Part shown: in pieces, positions 36,223 through 45,152 of the stretch
Layout of the letters: every line of letters starts with the position of its first letter
Numbering within the stretch: the stretch's first letter is position 1
Assembly (NCBI RefSeq): GCF_014250685.1
Contig: NZ_JACFAJ010000005.1
Location: forward strand, 113,337-177,336
Origin: Cetobacterium sp. 2A
GTDB lineage: Bacteria > Fusobacteriota > Fusobacteriia > Fusobacteriales > Fusobacteriaceae
Length of the DNA stretch: 64,000 bases
Direction of reading: 5' to 3'
The notes under the pieces: generated by a model
What the model was told of the DNA's origin: nothing
The model's input: only the letters and a program-made list of their open reading frames with translations
Databases searched by the model: none
Program-made: the position numbers and the translations under genes

Positions 36223-37129
36223 ATTTGCAAATATTGAATTTCTACTACTTCTTCCTGTTTTAGTATATTTATTTTTAAGAAAAAATAATGGAGCGATAAA
36301 AGTTCCGGGGATAGATAATATAAAAAAATATGGAAAAAATACAAAAAAACATTGGATAGGAAAATTTTTTATTTTTTTATCTTTAGTTTTTATGACTATT
36401 GCTTTAGCTAGACCACAAGAACAAACTGAAAATAAACAAATTAAAAAAAATGGAATAGATATAGTAATTTCTTTAGATCTTTCTCGTTCTATGTTACAAC
36501 AAGATTTTTCTCCAAATAGACTAGAAAAAGCAAAGGAAATTTTACAACAATTTATAAATAAAAGAGGTAATGACAGAATATCGTTAGTTGTTTTTGGTGG
36601 AGATGCATATACAAAAGTTCCACTTACTTTTGACCATTCTGTAGTGAAAGATATAACGTCAAAAATTAGTGTAAATGATATAACAAGCAACAATAGAACG
36701 GCCATAGGGATGGGATTAGGAGTCGCCTTAAACAGACTTAAAAACTCAAATTCAAAATCTAAAGTTGTGATACTTATGACAGATGGTGAAAATAATTCTG
36801 GTGAAATGAGTCCTCTGGGAGCAACTCAAATGGCCAAAGAAATGGGAATTAAAGTTTATACGGTTGGAATAGGAGCAAGAGAAAATGAGATAGATGAAAA
36901 TTTATTACAAACTATGGCTGATGAGAGTAACGGAAGATATTTTAGAGCTAGAAATCAAAGAGAATTTTCAGAAATCTTTAATGAGATTGATAGACTAGAA
37001 AAAAGTAGTATAGAGAGTAGAAATTTTTATGATATACGTGAGCTATATGAACCGTTGTTAAAATTAGCACTAATATTTTTAGTAATTGGAGTTTTATTTC
37101 AATATTTCATTTACATAATAATACCTTAA
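36215..37129 (+). CDS. batA: BatA-like VWA membrane protein
   Basis: 304 aa. Two N-terminal helices (about 8-21 and 50-66), the family motif ALARPQ, then a VWA domain with MIDAS DLSRS (Asp88, Ser90, Ser92), TAIG (MIDAS Thr) and LMTDGENNSGE, and a C-terminal helix (about 280-300). The VWA domain lies outside the cytoplasmic membrane and would bind a metal and partner protein. Bat proteins (first found in Bacteroides aerotolerance) support envelope stress or oxygen tolerance. batB follows after 9 nt. Confidence 0.85.
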   Translation: MFKFANIEFLLLLPVLVYLFLRKNNGAIKVPGIDNIKKYGKNTKKHWIGKFFIFLSLVFMTIALARPQEQTENKQIKKNGIDIVISLDLSRSMLQQDFSPNRLEKAKEILQQFINKRGNDRISLVVFGGDAYTKVPLTFDHSVVKDITSKISVNDITSNNRTAIGMGLGVALNRLKNSNSKSKVVILMTDGENNSGEMSPLGATQMAKEMGIKVYTVGIGARENEIDENLLQTMADESNGRYFRARNQREFSEIFNEIDRLEKSSIESRNFYDIRELYEPLLKLALIFLVIGVLFQYFIYIIIP

Positions 37130-37138
37130 GGAGGAGAA

Positions 37139-38098
37139 ATGGAGTTTGGAAATTTAAGTAGTAAAATTTATGTTATTATTCCATTTCTTATTCTTTTTCT
37201 AATGGGATATGGAATGAATAAACGTAAAAACATATTGAGAAAATTGGGATTTATAGAAAAAAAGTGGGTTAAAATAATAAAGATACTTGGAATGAGTTTA
37301 GGATCTTTATTTGTAGTAATTTCTCTACTATCTCCTCAAAAATTAAAAGAATCTGAGAAGATAGAAGTTGAAGGAGCTAATTTATATGTACTTATAGATA
37401 TTTCTCGTTCTATGATGGCCAAAGATAACTATCCGAATAGGTTAGAGGGGGCTAAACGTTCTATCAAAGAAATATTAATTGGTTTGAAAGGAGATAGAAT
37501 AGGATTTATTCCTTTTTCTGATAGCGCTTATATTCAAATGCCACTGACAGATGATTATTTTATGGCAAATAGTTATGTCGATGTAATAGACGGAGAGCTA
37601 ATTTCAGGAGGAGGAACAGAACTCTTAGAAGGGCTTCAACTTGCCGAAAAATCATTTGAAGAAAGCGGTATAAAAGAAAAAAATGTTCTTATAGTTTCTG
37701 ATGGTGGTGAATATAGTGAGCAAGTTATTAAATTTTCAAAAGATAATGGGATAAAGGTATATGCCTTAGGAGTTGGGACAGAAGAAGGATCTGTAATTCC
37801 AGGTACAAATGGATTTATTAAAGATGAAAATGGAAATGTAGTAATAAGTAAGTTGAATGGAAATTTTTTGAAAAAATTATCAGAATCAACAGGTGGAACT
37901 TATCATGAGGTAAATAATTTAAAAGATGGAGTATCAGATTTTTTAAAAGATATCAAAGGGTTAAGTAGAAGAAATACTCGTGAAGAAGAAATTAAAATTT
38001 ATGAAAAATATTATCAGTATCCACTTATTATTGGGATAATCTTTATTTTAATAGGTTATTTTACCAGAGGGAAAATAAGAGAGGAAAAGTATGATTAA
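37139..38098 (+). CDS. batB: BatB-like VWA membrane protein
   Basis: A 319-aa paralogue of BatA: two N-terminal helices (about 10-24, 47-64), VWA domain with MIDAS DISRS (about residues 87-91), SGGGTELLEGL and LIVSDGGEYSE, C-terminal helix near 293-310. The pair BatA/BatB is thought to form a VWA heterocomplex in the membrane. The GGAGG ribosome site is inside the 9-nt gap after batA. It overlaps the batC-like gene by 8 bp. Confidence 0.85.
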   Translation: MEFGNLSSKIYVIIPFLILFLMGYGMNKRKNILRKLGFIEKKWVKIIKILGMSLGSLFVVISLLSPQKLKESEKIEVEGANLYVLIDISRSMMAKDNYPNRLEGAKRSIKEILIGLKGDRIGFIPFSDSAYIQMPLTDDYFMANSYVDVIDGELISGGGTELLEGLQLAEKSFEESGIKEKNVLIVSDGGEYSEQVIKFSKDNGIKVYALGVGTEEGSVIPGTNGFIKDENGNVVISKLNGNFLKKLSESTGGTYHEVNNLKDGVSDFLKDIKGLSRRNTREEEIKIYEKYYQYPLIIGIIFILIGYFTRGKIREEKYD

Positions 38099-38570
38099 AA
38101 AAATAATTTTAATAGTAATAACAGTTTTATCTTTAATATTTGGATTTATTTTAATGAAAAATTGGTTAAATCCTTTAAAAAGTTTAGGATATATTAATTT
38201 TTTAGAGGGGAACAAACTTGTAAAAGAACAAAAGATAGAAGAATCTTTGGAGAAATACAAAGAGGCCATGAAGACATCTACTGATTTGAATATAAAAAAA
38301 AATTATGAAATAGTTCTTAGGAAGAAAGAAAATCAAGAACAAAAAGAGAACCAAGAACAAAAGGAAAATAAAGAGCAGAAAAATGAACAGGAACAAAAAA
38401 ATGAGCAAGAACAAAATAGTAACCAAAACCAAAATCAAAAACAAAATAGAAAAGAAGAGGAATTAAAAGCTATTTTACAAAGATTAGAAGGAAATGAAAA
38501 ACAAGCTTTAAAAAATAATGAAAGAGTTCAATCCAATAATGAAGAAAAAAAATTAGAAAATAGATGGTAG
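38091..38570 (+). CDS. batC: BatC-like protein, Gln/Glu/Lys-rich
   Basis: 159 aa. One N-terminal helix (residues 4-23), then a TPR-like segment NFLEGNKLVKEQKIEESLEKYKEAMK (about 36-61, broken here across a likely helix pair), then a low-complexity tail of repeated QKENQEQ/KNEQEQ/NQNQ units (about 80-125) and a charged end. TPR-bearing BatC proteins occupy the same place in Bacteroides and spirochaete bat operons. The tail is probably disordered and may vary in length between strains. Confidence 0.6.
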   Translation: MIKKIILIVITVLSLIFGFILMKNWLNPLKSLGYINFLEGNKLVKEQKIEESLEKYKEAMKTSTDLNIKKNYEIVLRKKENQEQKENQEQKENKEQKNEQEQKNEQEQNSNQNQNQKQNRKEEELKAILQRLEGNEKQALKNNERVQSNNEEKKLENRW

Positions 38571-38579
38571 GGAGATCAA

Positions 38580-39917
38580 ATGAAGAATAAATATATAATT
38601 TTAATTTTTCTTTTAATATTTCAATCAAGTTTTTCTGAAATATTTCTAAGCGTAAATAATGAAAAGCCTTCAATAAATGAAAGTTTTAGAATGAATATAG
38701 AATTTATAAATTCAGATAAAGATGATTATAAAATAGATGGGATAGAAAATTTCCATATTATTTCTAAAGGATCACAATCTAGTTATAATATGATAAATGG
38801 AGATTTGACCATTAAAAAGTCTGATACTTATATTCTAAAAGCTAAAAGTATAGGAAAAACAACACTACAAGTAGTTTCTAAAAAAGAAAAATCAAATGTT
38901 ATATCCATGGATATTTTAGAAAATGAAAATAGTAATAATAGTATATTAAATCCAAAATTTAATTTAGAAGATATAATAGAATCTAGAAATTTTTATTTTG
39001 GAGAAAAAATAGCATTTGAAGAAAAATTTACAAGTACCGTAGGAATAGAAAGATTCGAATACATTAAAAGACCAAATTTTAATGAGATTTCAGTAAAAGA
39101 AATCACTAAAATGGATGCAAGAGGAAGTTATCCACAAAAAAGAGTGATGATAAATGGTAGAGAGGCTGTTGAAATAGTTTTATTTGAAGGAATATTAGAG
39201 GCTAATTCCAGCGGAGAAAAAAATATAGAAGGTGGACAAGTTATGGTTGTTGAAAGTGATGGTCAGTATCCTTCATTTTTTTCTACTACTACACCCGTTT
39301 ACTTAGGAGATAAAAATATTAAAATAAATGTTTTACCTCTACCGGAAGGACAACCATCCAATTTTAAAAATATTGTTGGAAAAATTAAATCAGAAAGTTC
39401 TTGGAGTTCAGATTCAATTTCTTATGGAGAGGCTGTAACTCTTAATTTAAAACTTTCAGGAGTGGGAAATTTAGAGCAATTAGATAAGATAGTAGCATTA
39501 GCTGATCCTAAATTTACAATTTATGATAGTGTTAAAGAGTATAAAGAATCAATAGTTGATGGGAAATTTTATAATGAAAAAACATACGAAGTTGCTTTTA
39601 TTCCAAAACTTACGGGAAAAGTTAAAATCCCAGACATCAAGATAAATTATTTTAATACTGAAAGTAAAACGTATGAAGAGTTAGTGATTAAGGGAAAAGA
39701 AGTAAATATATCTGGAACTCCAAATATGCAAAAAGTTATAGAACCTCAAGAAGCTGAATCTAATAATAAATTAGAAAAAGTTGAATTAAAGTTATTAGAG
39801 GTAGAAAAACAAAGTAATCCTAATCCATATAAGTTACTAAGTTTTATTTTAGGAATTGTATGTCTTTTAGAATTTTTAGTAATAATAGTAATGAAGTTTT
39901 GGAAAACTAAAAAATAA
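38580..39917 (+). CDS. batD: BatD-like membrane-anchored protein
   Basis: 445 aa with a signal peptide (about 1-20), Ig-like beta domains (LSVNNEKPSINESFRMNIEF near residue 22, which resembles the BatD/oxygen-tolerance N-terminus; SYGEAVTLNLKLSGVGNLEQ and KIPDIKINYF in later domains) and a C-terminal membrane helix (about 418-440). BatD is the large exported scaffold of Bat systems. No batE follows; instead a permease gene comes after 21 nt. Confidence 0.8.
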   Translation: MKNKYIILIFLLIFQSSFSEIFLSVNNEKPSINESFRMNIEFINSDKDDYKIDGIENFHIISKGSQSSYNMINGDLTIKKSDTYILKAKSIGKTTLQVVSKKEKSNVISMDILENENSNNSILNPKFNLEDIIESRNFYFGEKIAFEEKFTSTVGIERFEYIKRPNFNEISVKEITKMDARGSYPQKRVMINGREAVEIVLFEGILEANSSGEKNIEGGQVMVVESDGQYPSFFSTTTPVYLGDKNIKINVLPLPEGQPSNFKNIVGKIKSESSWSSDSISYGEAVTLNLKLSGVGNLEQLDKIVALADPKFTIYDSVKEYKESIVDGKFYNEKTYEVAFIPKLTGKVKIPDIKINYFNTESKTYEELVIKGKEVNISGTPNMQKVIEPQEAESNNKLEKVELKLLEVEKQSNPNPYKLLSFILGIVCLLEFLVIIVMKFWKTKK

Positions 39918-39938
39918 TAATAATTGGTGGTGAAAATA

Positions 39939-41132
39939 TTGAGATATGAAATTAAAATAGCACTTGAATTTTTAAGATACAGTAAGGGTCAAACGATATT
40001 TATAGTATCGGCTATCGCATTAGGAGTTGCTGTTCAAATTTTTATATCTAGTCTTGTTTCATCACTACAGGTGTCCTTGATATACAGGATTTTAGGGACA
40101 ACTCCTCACATAACTATTAATAGTGGAGATACTAGAGACGAGTTAAGAGCTAAGCAAAATATACTTGGAAATTATGGGAATATATCTTTAGATAGGGATA
40201 GAATACCAAATTATGAAAAAATTATGGAAGTTCTTTCTGAAAATGATGAAATTAAACTTATAGTTCCAACTGTAGAAGGAAGTGCAATATATAAAACAAC
40301 CGGAAAAAATGCAAATTTAAATGTAGTAGGAATGGACTTGAAAAATGGGGATCCTCTTTATAATATAAAGGATAGAATTATAGAAGGGAACAGTAATATA
40401 TATTCAAATAATGTTTTAATAGGGGTTAAATTCTCCAGAGATTTTAGAGTTGATTTAGGAGATCAAATCACTTTAACTCTTCCAAATAGCCAAAAGGAAG
40501 TGGTAAGAGTAGTTGGGATATTTGATTTAGAAAATCAAGGGGTTAATAAAAGTATGGTTGTCATGGATATAGATAGGGCAAAAATCATTTTTGGAAAAGT
40601 TGGTTATGTTACAGATATAAATATTCAAACTAAAGATGTTTTTAAAGCTGATAGTGTATCAAGTAATATAAAGGATATTTATCCCGAGTTGGAAGTAACA
40701 TCTTGGACGCAAGATGGAGCAGCTTTATTAAAAGCACTCCGATCACAAACCGATTCCAGTATTGTTATTCAATCAGTTGTAATGCTTGCTACCGCTATGA
40801 GTATTTCAAGTGTACTTATTGTGACAGTTTTACAAAAGATCAAAGAAATTGGAATTTTAAAAGCTATGGGAGCAAAAGATAAATCTACTGGAATGATATT
40901 TTTAATTCAAGGTGGACTAATTGGTTTTTTTGGATCAGTATTAGGAATTATTTTTGGAAAATTAGTAATTTCCTCTTATACCTATTTTGCAAAACCAACG
41001 TTTGTTATTTTGGTGAGTAATGAAAAAATAGTAATAATTTTGATTATTTCTACAATAGTTGGGATTTTATCTGGAATTATTCCAGCACTTCGATGTATGA
41101 AGCTTAGTCCAATAGAGGTTATAAAAAGTTAA
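39939..41132 (+). CDS. MacB/FtsX-type ABC permease without adjacent ATPase
   Basis: About 397 aa from a TTG at 39939, which follows GGTGGTG; TTG 39924 or GTG 39930 are alternatives. N-terminal helix (about 15-40), large periplasmic MacB-type domain (about 45-255), then three FtsX helices near the C-terminus with VLIVTVLQKIKEIGILKAMGA, the coupling-helix block. Such permeases need an ATPase like MacB, LolD or FtsE, none of which is encoded here. It sits last in the Bat operon, suggesting lipoprotein or envelope transport linked to Bat function. Its TAA is shared in the TTAA overlap with the convergent gene. Confidence 0.8.
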   Translation: MRYEIKIALEFLRYSKGQTIFIVSAIALGVAVQIFISSLVSSLQVSLIYRILGTTPHITINSGDTRDELRAKQNILGNYGNISLDRDRIPNYEKIMEVLSENDEIKLIVPTVEGSAIYKTTGKNANLNVVGMDLKNGDPLYNIKDRIIEGNSNIYSNNVLIGVKFSRDFRVDLGDQITLTLPNSQKEVVRVVGIFDLENQGVNKSMVVMDIDRAKIIFGKVGYVTDINIQTKDVFKADSVSSNIKDIYPELEVTSWTQDGAALLKALRSQTDSSIVIQSVVMLATAMSISSVLIVTVLQKIKEIGILKAMGAKDKSTGMIFLIQGGLIGFFGSVLGIIFGKLVISSYTYFAKPTFVILVSNEKIVIILIISTIVGILSGIIPALRCMKLSPIEVIKS

Positions 41133-41668
41133 GAATGTTCTCTATTTGCTATTTCTTCAGATTCAAAGAAAACGTTTGCTAAAACATAGACAGAAATCAA
41201 TGAAAAAAATAATTGGAATATTGAATAAGATGTTGTTAAAGACATCATTCCAGATAAAAATGAAAAAAGACCATAAGTTTTAATTTTTTCTAGTCCTCTA
41301 AATTTAGTTATTATAAGCATAAAAGAATAGATAATTTGTAAAATTCCAGTAATGCCAAAAAATATATGTCCATAATTTGATATAAAGTCTAAAAATTCAT
41401 TATGAAATAATATATCAAAAAAAGTAGTGATTGATTTAATAATAACAAAAATAATTAAATAAAAATCAACCTTATGATATAGAAATTTTTGATTAAGTAT
41501 TTTTTTTAAATCCAATAATATACTTATGGAAATTATTGTTCCAGTTAATGTAACGGCTGAAAAAATAGGCTTATTTTTAGCTGCTAAGAAGCTCAATATA
41601 ACGACAAAGATATATAAATAACACATTAGAGCAGAGTTATTATAACTTTTTGGGATTTTCCATTTCAT
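41129..41668 (-). CDS. Multi-spanning membrane protein of unknown function
   Basis: 179 aa with about five to six hydrophobic helices (residues about 14-30, 35-50, 65-85, 95-120, 130-170) and short polar loops. The sequence is Ile/Phe/Leu/Ser-rich, ending in FFESEEIANREHS. I recognise no family. It overlaps the convergent permease gene by 4 bp and lies downstream of abgT, beyond that gene's terminator. Confidence 0.6.
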   Translation of the reverse strand: MKWKIPKSYNNSALMCYLYIFVVILSFLAAKNKPIFSAVTLTGTIISISILLDLKKILNQKFLYHKVDFYLIIFVIIKSITTFFDILFHNEFLDFISNYGHIFFGITGILQIIYSFMLIITKFRGLEKIKTYGLFSFLSGMMSLTTSYSIFQLFFSLISVYVLANVFFESEEIANREHS

Positions 41669-41715
41669 GATTCCACCTCGATTTAATTTCTTATAAGTTA
41701 ATATACAACAATAAT

Positions 41716-41748
41716 AAAAAAATCCCTCTTGAAATTTTTCAAGAGGGA
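41716..41748 (-). terminator. Terminator of abgT
   Basis: TCCCTCTTGAA (41723-41733) pairs with TTCAAGAGGGA (41738-41748), with a 7-A run on the plus strand (T-run on minus) beyond it. It lies 17 nt after the abgT stop. Confidence 0.88.
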
Positions 41749-41764
41749 CTTTTTATTATTAGCA

Positions 41765-43378
41765 CTATAAGAACATTGAAACTCCAGGACCAATTGGTAA
41801 TCCAAGGTAAGTCCAAGCTACGAACATTATAGTCCAACCAATTAAGAACATGATTGAGTATGGAAGCATCATTGCTATAATAGTTCCAATTCCCATATCT
41901 TCTTCATTCTTAGCATATTTAGCCGCAAATCCAACTATGATTGGGAAATATGACATAAGAGGAGAAATTATATTTGTAGTTGAATCTCCAATTCTATAAG
42001 CTAATTGTGTATATTCTGGAGAAAGTCCAAGTTCAACGAACATCGGAACAAATACAGGAGATAACATTAACCATTTTGATGAAGCTCCACCAATAAATAG
42101 GTTAACAAAAGCTGTTAAGAAGATTAATCCTACAGCAGCCCAAATTCCAGAAATTCCAAAACCTTTCATAACATCAGCAAGTTTAACCGCAATTACAATA
42201 CCAATATTAGATTTTGTAAATACATAAACGAATTGAGCTGAGATGAAGATTATAACGAATACTTGACCACAAGAAGCCATAGCAGAAGTTAAAGATTTTA
42301 TAACATCTTTGTGTGTTTTAACAGTCTTAGCAGCGATACCATAAGCAAGACCTGGTATGAAGAATGAAAGCATTAGTATAAATACAATTGAATCTCCAAA
42401 GAAAGGTTTTAATAATTCCATTGTTCCAGGTTGTCTGTTATTATCAGCTACGAATTTTGCAACTTCAGCTTCTGTAAGCTTTAATATTGCATTATCAGGT
42501 AAAACCATAGCAAGAACTAAACAGATGAACATAACAGTTACAACACCAGTAACTCTTAATCCAAATCTTTCATTTTGGTTCATTTGAGAATTTAAGTCAA
42601 CTTCAAGTTTAGGACCAGTATAAGCTCCTAGTCTTGGTTCAACAATTTTATCAGTTAAGTAAGCTCCAACTATTGTAATTAAGAATGTAGATGCAAACAT
42701 AAAGAAGAAGTTAGCAGTTGGATCTACTGAATATCCAGGTAAAACTATTTGTGCTGCAGTAGTAGTAATTCCACCAAGTAAAGGATCAGTTGTTCCGATT
42801 AATAAGTTAGCTGAGAATCCACCAGATACTCCAGCAAATGCAGCCGCAATACCAGCTAATGGATGTCTTCCAAATGAAGCAAATATAACAGCTCCTAAAG
42901 GAATTAATACAACGTAACCAGCATCAGATGCAACGTTTGACATAACACCGGCGAAAACAACAATAGCAGAAACTAATTGTTTAGGAGTAGAAAGTACTAA
43001 TTTTTTTATTAGAGCATTCATAAGTCCTGTTCCCTCTGCCAGTCCTACACCAAGCATAGCAACAACTATTGAACCAAGAGCAGCATGTCCAGTAAAGTTT
43101 TTAACAACAGTTGAAAGAATTCCTCTCATTCCAGATCTTGTTAAAAGATTTTGAACAACAGTAGTTTTTTGAATAACTCCACCTGTTGATCTAGAAATTT
43201 CTTGATATGAAACTGAAACCCCCATTTGAGATAAAATTCCTGAAAGAATAATTGTAATTACAAAGAAACCAAAGAACATTGCAACAGGATGTGGTAATTT
43301 ATTTCCAGCAACCTCTACAAAGTTTAAGAATTTAGCAAAAAATCCTTGTTTCTCAGTAGTTTTAACATTTGATGACAT
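41765..43378 (-). CDS. abgT: AbgT family p-aminobenzoyl-glutamate transporter
   Basis: A 537-aa polytopic membrane protein. Family blocks: NKLPHPVAMFFGFFVITI near residue 30, GSIVVAMLGVGLAEGTGLM, GVMSNVASDAGYVVLIPLGA, GGFSANLLIGTTDPLLGGIT and SPLMSYFPIIVGFAAKY. AbgT proteins import p-aminobenzoyl-glutamate or export sulfonamides. In a peptide- and glutamate-using organism uptake of glutamyl compounds fits. No abgA/abgB hydrolase genes are adjacent, although M20 peptidases are encoded elsewhere in the window. Confidence 0.88.
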   Translation of the reverse strand: MSSNVKTTEKQGFFAKFLNFVEVAGNKLPHPVAMFFGFFVITIILSGILSQMGVSVSYQEISRSTGGVIQKTTVVQNLLTRSGMRGILSTVVKNFTGHAALGSIVVAMLGVGLAEGTGLMNALIKKLVLSTPKQLVSAIVVFAGVMSNVASDAGYVVLIPLGAVIFASFGRHPLAGIAAAFAGVSGGFSANLLIGTTDPLLGGITTTAAQIVLPGYSVDPTANFFFMFASTFLITIVGAYLTDKIVEPRLGAYTGPKLEVDLNSQMNQNERFGLRVTGVVTVMFICLVLAMVLPDNAILKLTEAEVAKFVADNNRQPGTMELLKPFFGDSIVFILMLSFFIPGLAYGIAAKTVKTHKDVIKSLTSAMASCGQVFVIIFISAQFVYVFTKSNIGIVIAVKLADVMKGFGISGIWAAVGLIFLTAFVNLFIGGASSKWLMLSPVFVPMFVELGLSPEYTQLAYRIGDSTTNIISPLMSYFPIIVGFAAKYAKNEEDMGIGTIIAMMLPYSIMFLIGWTIMFVAWTYLGLPIGPGVSMFL

Positions 43379-43457
43379 TTGAATCCCCCTTTAATATTGT
43401 GTAATGAGATGTTTAGTCTGTAAATAATACATAATTATTACATTGAACTTAGCCTAA

Positions 43458-43486
43458 ACTATACTATAAAAGGTAAAAAAAATCAA
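43458..43486 (-). promoter_or_regulatory. Predicted promoter of abgT
   Basis: On the minus strand TTGATT (43486-43481), 17 nt, TATAGT (43463-43458), giving a leader of about 70 nt before abgT and lying after the MOSC gene's terminator. Confidence 0.45.
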
Positions 43487-43557
43487 TAAAAATGTTAAAA
43501 AAATGGATTTTTTGTTCTGAAATACATACAATATATAGTTAGCATTCATTTTATAAA

Positions 43558-43590
43558 TAAAAAAAGAAGAAGAATAATTAATTCTTCTTC
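43558..43590 (-). terminator. Terminator of the MOSC gene
   Basis: GAAGAAGAAT/ATTCTTCTTC 10-bp stem, loop AATTA, with an A8 run on the plus strand giving a T-run on the minus strand. Confidence 0.85.
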
Positions 43591-43600
43591 AGAGTTCATT

Positions 43601-44032
43601 TTAAGGAATTAAATTTACATTATTGCCAGCAGTTATTACTCCACCTTTTAAAACACGAGCAAAAATTCCTTCTCTAGGCATTATACAATCTCCAACTGTA
43701 TAAAAAATATTACAACGAGTATGACACTCTTTTCCTATCTGAGTAATTTCTAAAATAGAATCATTTATTGAAAGTTTAGTTCCAACAGGTAACTTTGAAA
43801 GGTCTATTCCTTGAATTATAAGATTTTCACCAAAATCTCCATCACTAACTTTTCCACCTCTATCTCTAAAATCATCTATTTTTTCTACAGCTAAAAGACT
43901 AATCTGTCTATGCCAATCTCCGGCATGAGCATCGTCTTTAAAACCGAAATTTTCAATTAAAGTTCCATATTCTACTGGTGTTTTTCCTGTTCCTTTTTTT
44001 TCGCTGATACAAACAGCTAAAACTTTACACAT
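43601..44032 (-). CDS. MOSC domain protein
   Basis: 143 aa. The MOSC fold is suggested by DDAHAGDWHRQISLLAVEKI (about residues 33-52), GDFGENLIIQGIDLSKLPVGT, and ITQIGKECHTRCNIFYTVG containing the conserved Cys (C-x-x-x-C pair). MOSC domains carry sulfur or bind molybdenum cofactor; short stand-alone ones often sit with MogA/MoaC genes, which are not seen here. Role uncertain beyond sulfur or Moco handling. Confidence 0.85.
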   Translation of the reverse strand: MCKVLAVCISEKKGTGKTPVEYGTLIENFGFKDDAHAGDWHRQISLLAVEKIDDFRDRGGKVSDGDFGENLIIQGIDLSKLPVGTKLSINDSILEITQIGKECHTRCNIFYTVGDCIMPREGIFARVLKGGVITAGNNVNLIP

Positions 44033-44108
44033 ATTGTCCTCCTGAGTCCTTTGTAATGATATAGGGCTATTATACCATTTATTTTTATTATCAGAAGAAT
44101 TTATTAAA

Positions 44109-45152
44109 TTACTTAGATGCAGAAAATTTAAAAGTTGTTTTTTGTCTATAAGGAATTTCGGGAGTATAAAGTTTGATATTTTCTGGTGAATAGTTAAATA
44201 TGTCCGGAATATCTTGGGTTTCTAAACAGAATCCTAAATGTTTACTTCCCTTAAAATTATCATAAATAGTATCTACGGTATCTAAATAGTTTCCAGTATA
44301 TATAACAACAATTGGTTGATCAGTTATAAATTCAAGTTTTCTTCCACTATCTTTATCAAAAATCCACCCATCTATCTCTCTATCTTTTGATAGTATAAAA
44401 GGATGATCATATCCACCATTTACAATTTTAACTTGTTCGTGATTTGAAGTTAAAGCTCCTTCAAAAAGAACAGATTCAGCAGGAGAGTAGAATGCTTCAT
44501 CTTTACCAATTTGAATAGGGAGTGTTTCATCGTTAACTTCTAAATATCCATTAGCATTTAAATAAATTTCTTGTTTTAAAATATTTTTTTTCAAATTTCC
44601 ACTTAAGTTAAAATAAGTATGATTTGTTAAATTTAAGTATGTTGTTTTGTCAGTTATTCCTTCATAATCTATTGTTATATCTCCATCTTTAATTATATAT
44701 TTTACTGTGAAGTGAATATTTCCTGGAAAACCTTCTTCTAAATCCGGGCTGAATGTTTTTAAAGTTATAATAGCTATTTCATCAGAAACCTCATAGGTAG
44801 ACTCCCAAACTCTATTGTGTAGACCATTAATTCCACCATGGATATTATTTTTACCACTATTTTGTGCTAAATTATATTTTTGATTTTCGATTTCAAAACT
44901 AGCACCACCAATTCTTCCAGCATTTCTACCAACAATACATCCAAAATACGCAGAATTTTTTTCATATTTTTCCATGGTGTTAAAACCTAATACTATATTT
45001 TCCCAGTTCCCATATTTGTCAGGAGTAAGCAACTTTCTAATAATTCCACCATAAGATAATATTTCAACTTCTAAAATATTAGTTTTTATTAAATAACTTT
45101 TAACAATCTCACCTTTTTTTGTTTTCCCAAAATCACTAACACTTACGTTCAA
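44109..45152 (-). CDS. galM: Galactose mutarotase (aldose 1-epimerase)
   Basis: 347 aa. GalM blocks: VEILSYGGIIRKLLTPD, GCIVGRNAGRIGGASF, NNIHGGINGLHNRVWES (first catalytic His region), TNHTYFNLSG (second His) and FCLETQDIPD (catalytic Glu near 305). It interconverts alpha and beta galactose for GalK. The 5' end overlaps the upstream ROK regulator by 17 bp, so the two are coupled. Confidence 0.92.
   Translation of the reverse strand: MNVSVSDFGKTKKGEIVKSYLIKTNILEVEILSYGGIIRKLLTPDKYGNWENIVLGFNTMEKYEKNSAYFGCIVGRNAGRIGGASFEIENQKYNLAQNSGKNNIHGGINGLHNRVWESTYEVSDEIAIITLKTFSPDLEEGFPGNIHFTVKYIIKDGDITIDYEGITDKTTYLNLTNHTYFNLSGNLKKNILKQEIYLNANGYLEVNDETLPIQIGKDEAFYSPAESVLFEGALTSNHEQVKIVNGGYDHPFILSKDREIDGWIFDKDSGRKLEFITDQPIVVIYTGNYLDTVDTIYDNFKGSKHLGFCLETQDIPDIFNYSPENIKLYTPEIPYRQKTTFKFSASK

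Noticed and set aside
36193..36705. 170-codon open frame on the minus strand inside batA
   Set aside because: It is antisense to a well-supported VWA gene, has no ribosome site and an implausible composition; it is open only because of AT-rich codon use.
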